From Thermoplasmata archaeon (GTDB lineage Archaea; Thermoplasmatota; Thermoplasmata; UBA10834), in the NCBI GenBank assembly GCA_013329135.1, contig DUKU01000007.1:21179-29981 (forward strand): a DNA stretch of 8,803 nucleotides, read 5' to 3'. The translations under genes were made by a program, and so were the position numbers. The notes beneath the pieces are model-generated. The model saw nothing but the letters and a program-made list of their open reading frames with translations, was not told where the DNA came from and searched no databases. Positions 6,197-8,803 of the stretch are shown here, piece by piece (position 1 is the stretch's first letter; each line of letters starts with the position of its first letter).

Positions 6197-6520
6197 CTAG
6201 TGGCAGCCTGCGCAGGTGCCGCCGCAGGATGAGGAGGCGCCTGAGGACTTGACCTTGACGACGACCCCTGGTCCCTGGGGCGTGTCTATCGAGTCTATCA
6301 CGGCCTCCTTCAGCTCGTCCTCGAGTCCCTTCTCGTAGATGAGCGTGAAACCGTCGACCTTGAGCTCGACATCAGTGTCCTTCTTCTTGTCGAAGCCCAT
6401 CATGTAGGACGGGCCAGAGCAGGAGAACCCTGCGAAGAATATCCTGATTGGCTCGCTCTTCTTCTCTTCTGTCAATATCGCCTTGATCGTTTCCGTGGCC
6501 TTTGGCGTGACTGTAACCAT
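6197..6520 (-). CDS. IscA/HesB-type Fe-S cluster carrier protein
   Basis: A 107-residue A-type carrier of the HesB/IscA family, which holds Fe-S clusters or iron and passes them to target apoproteins in the cytoplasm. Matching features are the opening VTVTPKATETIKAIL, the strand PIRIFFAGFSCSGPSYMMGF with the conserved first cysteine at residue 34, and the region VDGFTLIYEK. The family normally ends in CGCG; here the tail reads SSSCGGTCAGCH, with cysteines at 99, 103 and 106 and a final histidine. ATG 6520 is chosen over longer in-frame starts because a good TATA box is centred 38 bases before it and the family begins there. It ends in TAG. The hef frame follows in phase, so cotranscription with hef is plausible. 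Exact client proteins are unknown. Confidence 0.85.
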   Translation of the reverse strand: MVTVTPKATETIKAILTEEKKSEPIRIFFAGFSCSGPSYMMGFDKKKDTDVELKVDGFTLIYEKGLEDELKEAVIDSIDTPQGPGVVVKVKSSGASSSCGGTCAGCH

Positions 6521-6553
6521 CGGTTTAGCCTCGAATCGAGCTAGGCGCCATCC

Positions 6554-6562
6554 GATATAATT
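6554..6562 (-). promoter_or_regulatory. TATA box for iscA
   Basis: AATTATATC on the minus strand, with a purine-rich stretch (CAAAAAGC) just upstream resembling a BRE. It is centred 38 bases before the ATG at 6520, implying a leader of about 12 bases. It is the clearest promoter in the window. Confidence 0.65.
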
Positions 6563-6590
6563 GCTTTTTGCCATCTTGGAGGGGGCCCGG

Positions 6591-6611
6591 ACACGGCCGT
6601 ACTGGCCGTGT
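6591..6611. repeat. Perfect 8-base inverted repeat between the membrane-protein gene and iscA
   Basis: ACACGGCC and GGCCGTGT are separated by 5 bases, 9 bases beyond the TGA of the membrane-protein gene and about 30 bases upstream of the iscA TATA box. In RNA it would form a GC-rich hairpin. No T-run follows on the minus strand, so a classical terminator is doubtful. A 3'-end processing hairpin or a dimeric regulator site for iscA fits equally well. Confidence 0.4.
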
Positions 6612-6620
6612 GAGGTGGGG

Positions 6621-7025
6621 TCACGGGAGCCCGAAGAAGTCCACGAACGGCTCTCCGCCAGGGACAATCAGCACTAGGATTATGGCGATGTCGAGCAGGA
6701 CGCCCAATCTGGCGCCGAATATGACGGTGTTCCACCAAGGCACCATGCAGGCGATGGATGCGATGGAGCCCGCGAGCGCGAAGGTCCTCCATGACTCGCT
6801 CCCTGTGAAGGCCGCGACGGAGGAGATGACGAACAGCATGGCGGCGGTCAGGAACACGAGCCCGAACACCTTTCCTATGGGACTCCTCAGGCGCATGTTC
6901 TCGCCGAAGATCCATGGCTTGTCCGAGAAGCCAGTTTCGATGTTCGACCATGCTCCTGCGAGGCCGGTGGTGTGGCCCAGCCCGTGTCCGAGGAGCACGA
7001 GGGCGGCCAATGTCTCAAGGACCAT
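6621..7025 (-). CDS. Four-helix membrane protein, function unknown
   Basis: A 134-residue integral membrane protein with four hydrophobic segments at about residues 2-22, 52-74, 80-98 and 103-122, and short loops. Helix 1 carries LLGHGLGHTTG, placing histidines 14 and 18 one helical turn apart. The first loop contains the polar stretch ETGFSDKPWIFGENMRLRSP, and helix 3 ends PWWN. I do not recognise the family. Paired histidines in a membrane helix can bind haem or metal, but nothing else here shows that. ATG 7025 begins 8 bases after the ubiD stop, with a GGGGATG sequence just ahead, so the two genes are probably one transcript. Cotranscription does not by itself tie the protein to the UbiD reaction. 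Confidence 0.75.
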   Translation of the reverse strand: MVLETLAALVLLGHGLGHTTGLAGAWSNIETGFSDKPWIFGENMRLRSPIGKVFGLVFLTAAMLFVISSVAAFTGSESWRTFALAGSIASIACMVPWWNTVIFGARLGVLLDIAIILVLIVPGGEPFVDFFGLP

Positions 7026-7033
7026 GACATCCC

Positions 7034-8299
7034 CTATGCTATCTTGACCCGGTCGAATCCCTCGCCCCCGATAGGCTTCGTCGCGTCGATGCCCATCTTG
7101 GTCGTGGTCTCGTCAGCGCTCGGGTCGAGGCTGCTGCCTCTCGCGTTCTCTATGATCACGAGGCCCTTGTGTCCCTGGAACCTGGTCGCGACTGCCCACT
7201 CGACGTCCTTGTCGTCGAAGATGTCTATGTCCCCGTCGACCACCGTCACGAGTTTCATGGATGGATGCGCTCCCAGCGCCGCCATGACGGCGTTGACAGA
7301 GTCTCCCTCCTTCTGTTTGGTGATGGAGACGACGCCGTGGAGCCAGCAGCAGCCCCCCTCGGTCAATCTGACGGCATGGACCTCTGGCACGGCTGTGCTC
7401 ACAGCCCTCTGGATCACAGGTTCCCTGGGCATGCCCATCATGAGGAAGTGTTCCTCCCTGCCTGGCAGTATCATCTGGAAGACCGGGTCGTCCCTGTGGT
7501 AGATCCTGTCTATCTCAGCCACTGGCTGGGTCCTGACGGGGTCGACCGTCCCAGTGATGTCCACGAAAGGTCCCTCGTCCGCGACCTCATTCGTGAGCCG
7601 CCCCTCGAGGATGTACTCCGCGAAAGCCGGCACGAGCAGGCCGTTCTTCACCTTTCGGACATACACGGGCTCGTTGAGGCACAGTTGTCTGAGCGAGCTC
7701 GCGACATCGAGTTCGTTCTTGCCGAACTCGAGGTTCATGGCCGCTGCGAGCATGACCGACGGGCACAGGCCGATCGCGACGGCGATCTTGAGGTCCTTGC
7801 CCTGGGACATCGCCCTCTTATGGAGGGCGTGGAGGTGCCTCGGAACGACCCTGACCGCGAACCTCCTGTCGTCCAGGAGCATCATCCTGTGGAAGGACAT
7901 GTTCCTGATGCCGTCGTGCTCGGCGATGATCACGCCTGCAGTGATGAACCTGCCCCCGTCAGTCGGGTAGAACTTCGGAATCGCGGACGCGCGCAGGTCG
8001 AAATCTGTGAGTTCGTTCTTGTCGAATGGTGCGTTGTCGATCTCCTGGGGCTGCGATGGAGCATCCATCGCCTTGACCATCTTGAGAGTGAGTTCTGCGG
8101 GCGTGGTGCCCATGGCCTGGGCGATCCTTTCCCTCGTGGACCATAGGTTGCCGACCGCCGTGTAACCCTCAAGGTCCTCGAACAGGATGGGCCTGGTCGG
8201 GGACTTCAGGAGATACTTCGTGACCTCGACGTCCCTGGAGACCTTGCCCTTTATCACTATCTTGTCTTCGAGATTAGCGAGCGTCGCCCTGATGGACAG
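7034..8299 (-). CDS. UbiD-family prenyl-FMN-dependent decarboxylase, probably the archaeal mevalonate-pathway enzyme
   Basis: A 421-residue UbiD-family protein; these enzymes use prenylated FMN made by UbiX for reversible decarboxylation. Family motifs, numbered from CTG 8299, are RNMSFHRM at 132-139, VVPRHLH at 151-157, and EGPFVDITG at 242-250, where fungal Fdc1 has its two catalytic glutamates; the second is Asp247 here. Many archaea use such a protein as anhydromevalonate-phosphate decarboxylase in isoprenoid synthesis, and this length and motif style fit, but substrate is inference. The first conventional start is GTG 8257, yet homologous sequence (LSIRATLANLEDK) continues upstream in frame to a CTG at 8299 with GGTGAT ideally placed ahead. 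An in-frame TAG at 8336-8338 bounds it. It ends in TAG, 8 bases before the membrane-protein gene. Confidence 0.88.
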   Translation of the reverse strand: MSIRATLANLEDKIVIKGKVSRDVEVTKYLLKSPTRPILFEDLEGYTAVGNLWSTRERIAQAMGTTPAELTLKMVKAMDAPSQPQEIDNAPFDKNELTDFDLRASAIPKFYPTDGGRFITAGVIIAEHDGIRNMSFHRMMLLDDRRFAVRVVPRHLHALHKRAMSQGKDLKIAVAIGLCPSVMLAAAMNLEFGKNELDVASSLRQLCLNEPVYVRKVKNGLLVPAFAEYILEGRLTNEVADEGPFVDITGTVDPVRTQPVAEIDRIYHRDDPVFQMILPGREEHFLMMGMPREPVIQRAVSTAVPEVHAVRLTEGGCCWLHGVVSITKQKEGDSVNAVMAALGAHPSMKLVTVVDGDIDIFDDKDVEWAVATRFQGHKGLVIIENARGSSLDPSADETTTKMGIDATKPIGGEGFDRVKIA

Positions 8300-8302
8300 A
8301 CC

Positions 8303-8308
8303 ATCACC
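8303..8308 (-). promoter_or_regulatory. Shine-Dalgarno sequence deciding a CTG start for ubiD
   Basis: GGTGAT is an exact complement to the archaeal 16S 3' end. It stands 3 bases before CTG 8299, equivalent to about 7 bases from a GGAGG core. No ATG, GTG or TTG lies in frame between it and GTG 8257. Confidence 0.5.
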
Positions 8309-8330
8309 GTCCGATGCATGAGAGTCAGCG

Positions 8331-8340
8331 TATTTCTATC
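8331..8340 (-). promoter_or_regulatory. Possible TATA element for ubiD
   Basis: GATAGAAATA on the minus strand, preceded by a purine-rich stretch (CGAGAAAG), centred about 36 bases before CTG 8299. Its distance to GTG 8257 (about 78) would be unusually long for this window. Confidence 0.4.
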
Positions 8341-8387
8341 CTTTCTCGTGCGAGTGTGGAAGAGAGTTCCTGGCCACTTGTCAAGAT

Positions 8388-8397
8388 TCATATACGC
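8388..8397 (+). promoter_or_regulatory. TATA box for gltX, leaderless arrangement
   Basis: TTCATATACG is centred about 25 bases before the gltX ATG, which predicts transcription starting at or next to the ATG. No Shine-Dalgarno sequence lies between. It shares the 117-base divergent region (8300-8416) with the ubiD promoter. Confidence 0.6.
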
Positions 8398-8416
8398 ATG
8401 CGCCAATCGAGTCGCG

Positions 8417-8803
8417 ATGGACATAGAGGCGCTCGTCCGCAAGTACGCTCTTCAGAACGCCGTCCAGTACGACGGCAAGGCCACCCTGGGTTCTGTCCTA
8501 GGCAAGGTCATGGCAGAGAACCCCGAGCTGAGGCCAAAGGCCAAGGAGGTCTCCTCCGCCGCGAAGGGTGTGATCGATGAGGTGAACAGGATGTCACCCG
8601 AGGCCCAGAAGACGGCTCTCACATCACTTGCGCCAGAGCTCCTGGTGAAGGAATCTAAACCGAGGGAGATGGGCCTGCCAGACCTCAAGAACGTGAAGGG
8701 CGAGGTCAGGATGCGCATGGCCCCGAACCCGTCGGGGCCGCTGCACCTCGGCCACAGCAGGATGGCAGTGCTCAACGACGAGTATGTGAAGCGCTACGGC
8801 GGG
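8417..8803 (+). CDS. gltX: Glutamyl-tRNA synthetase, archaeal/eukaryotic type, N-terminal 129 residues
   Basis: The gene runs off the right edge; 129 codons are open without a stop. The enzyme charges tRNA-Glu (and in many archaea tRNA-Gln for later amidation). Residues 1-80 form the helical N-terminal region of archaeal GluRS, with ALQNAVQYDGKA (11-22) and ENPELRPKAKEV (34-45). The class I catalytic core begins at about residue 96: VRMRMAPNPSGPLHLGHSR contains the HIGH signature as HLGH at 110-113, followed by AVLNDEYVKRYGG. The sequence suits the non-discriminating GlxRS group that also includes eukaryotic GlnRS, so a GlnRS cannot be formally excluded from this fragment, although archaea rarely have one. 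ATG 8417 is supported by the TATA box about 25 bases upstream. It is divergent from ubiD. Confidence 0.92.
   Translation, partial: MDIEALVRKYALQNAVQYDGKATLGSVLGKVMAENPELRPKAKEVSSAAKGVIDEVNRMSPEAQKTALTSLAPELLVKESKPREMGLPDLKNVKGEVRMRMAPNPSGPLHLGHSRMAVLNDEYVKRYGG

Noticed and set aside
6521..6667. 49-residue N-terminal extension of the IscA-type protein
   Set aside because: It would cover the iscA TATA box and the inverted repeat and overlap the membrane-protein gene. The added residues have no IscA similarity.
7169..8146. 325-codon open frame on the plus strand
   Set aside because: Antisense to ubiD, His/Asp/Val-rich, and without a promoter or motif.

Overview
The window is GC-rich archaeal DNA, roughly 60% G+C by eye. 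The gene content is diagnostic: a PAN proteasomal ATPase, TruD, the archaeal RNA polymerase subunit L, a Hef-type helicase, an archaeal-type UbiD decarboxylase and an archaeal/eukaryotic-type glutamyl-tRNA synthetase. Hef points to the euryarchaeal side of the Archaea. A GC-rich Thermoplasmatota-like lineage is a reasonable guess, but no gene here proves it. Recognisable TATA elements lie 26 to 40 bases before most start codons, so several transcripts look leaderless or short-leadered. Of the ten stop codons visible, eight are TGA, two TAG and none TAA.

Layout from left to right. Positions 1-162 hold the 3' end of pan (+). It converges on a 65-residue zinc-ribbon gene (-), which is divergent from a large MttB-superfamily methyltransferase gene (+). 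The methyltransferase converges tail to tail, with 4 bases between, on a run of minus-strand genes. Read in transcription order from the right, these are ubiD, a four-helix membrane protein, an IscA/HesB-type protein, hef, a zinc-ribbon protein with a histone-like tail, rpoL and truD. Promoters inside the run split it into likely units: ubiD plus membrane protein; iscA, possibly with hef and the zinc-ribbon gene; rpoL; and truD. At the right edge gltX (+) runs divergently from ubiD and off the window end.

Most of the window is information processing (proteasome, RNA polymerase, tRNA modification and charging, fork repair), with single-gene metabolic functions between: a methyltransferase, an Fe-S carrier and a prenyl-FMN decarboxylase probably in the archaeal mevalonate route.

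The strongest unusual signal is in hef. The helicase and C-terminal HhH domains look intact, but the XPF-type nuclease domain between them has lost nearly all catalytic motifs (the ERK triad reads AFR). That gives an archaeal protein with the architecture of eukaryotic FANCM: translocase, PCNA-box candidate, dead nuclease and HhH. It is followed 5 bases later by the basic-tailed zinc-ribbon protein. Other points are a probable CTG start for ubiD, an IscA with an altered cysteine tail, a solitary MttB homologue without amber codon, and iscA and hef sharing one frame separated by an amber stop. No RNA genes, insertion sequences or CRISPR arrays were seen.
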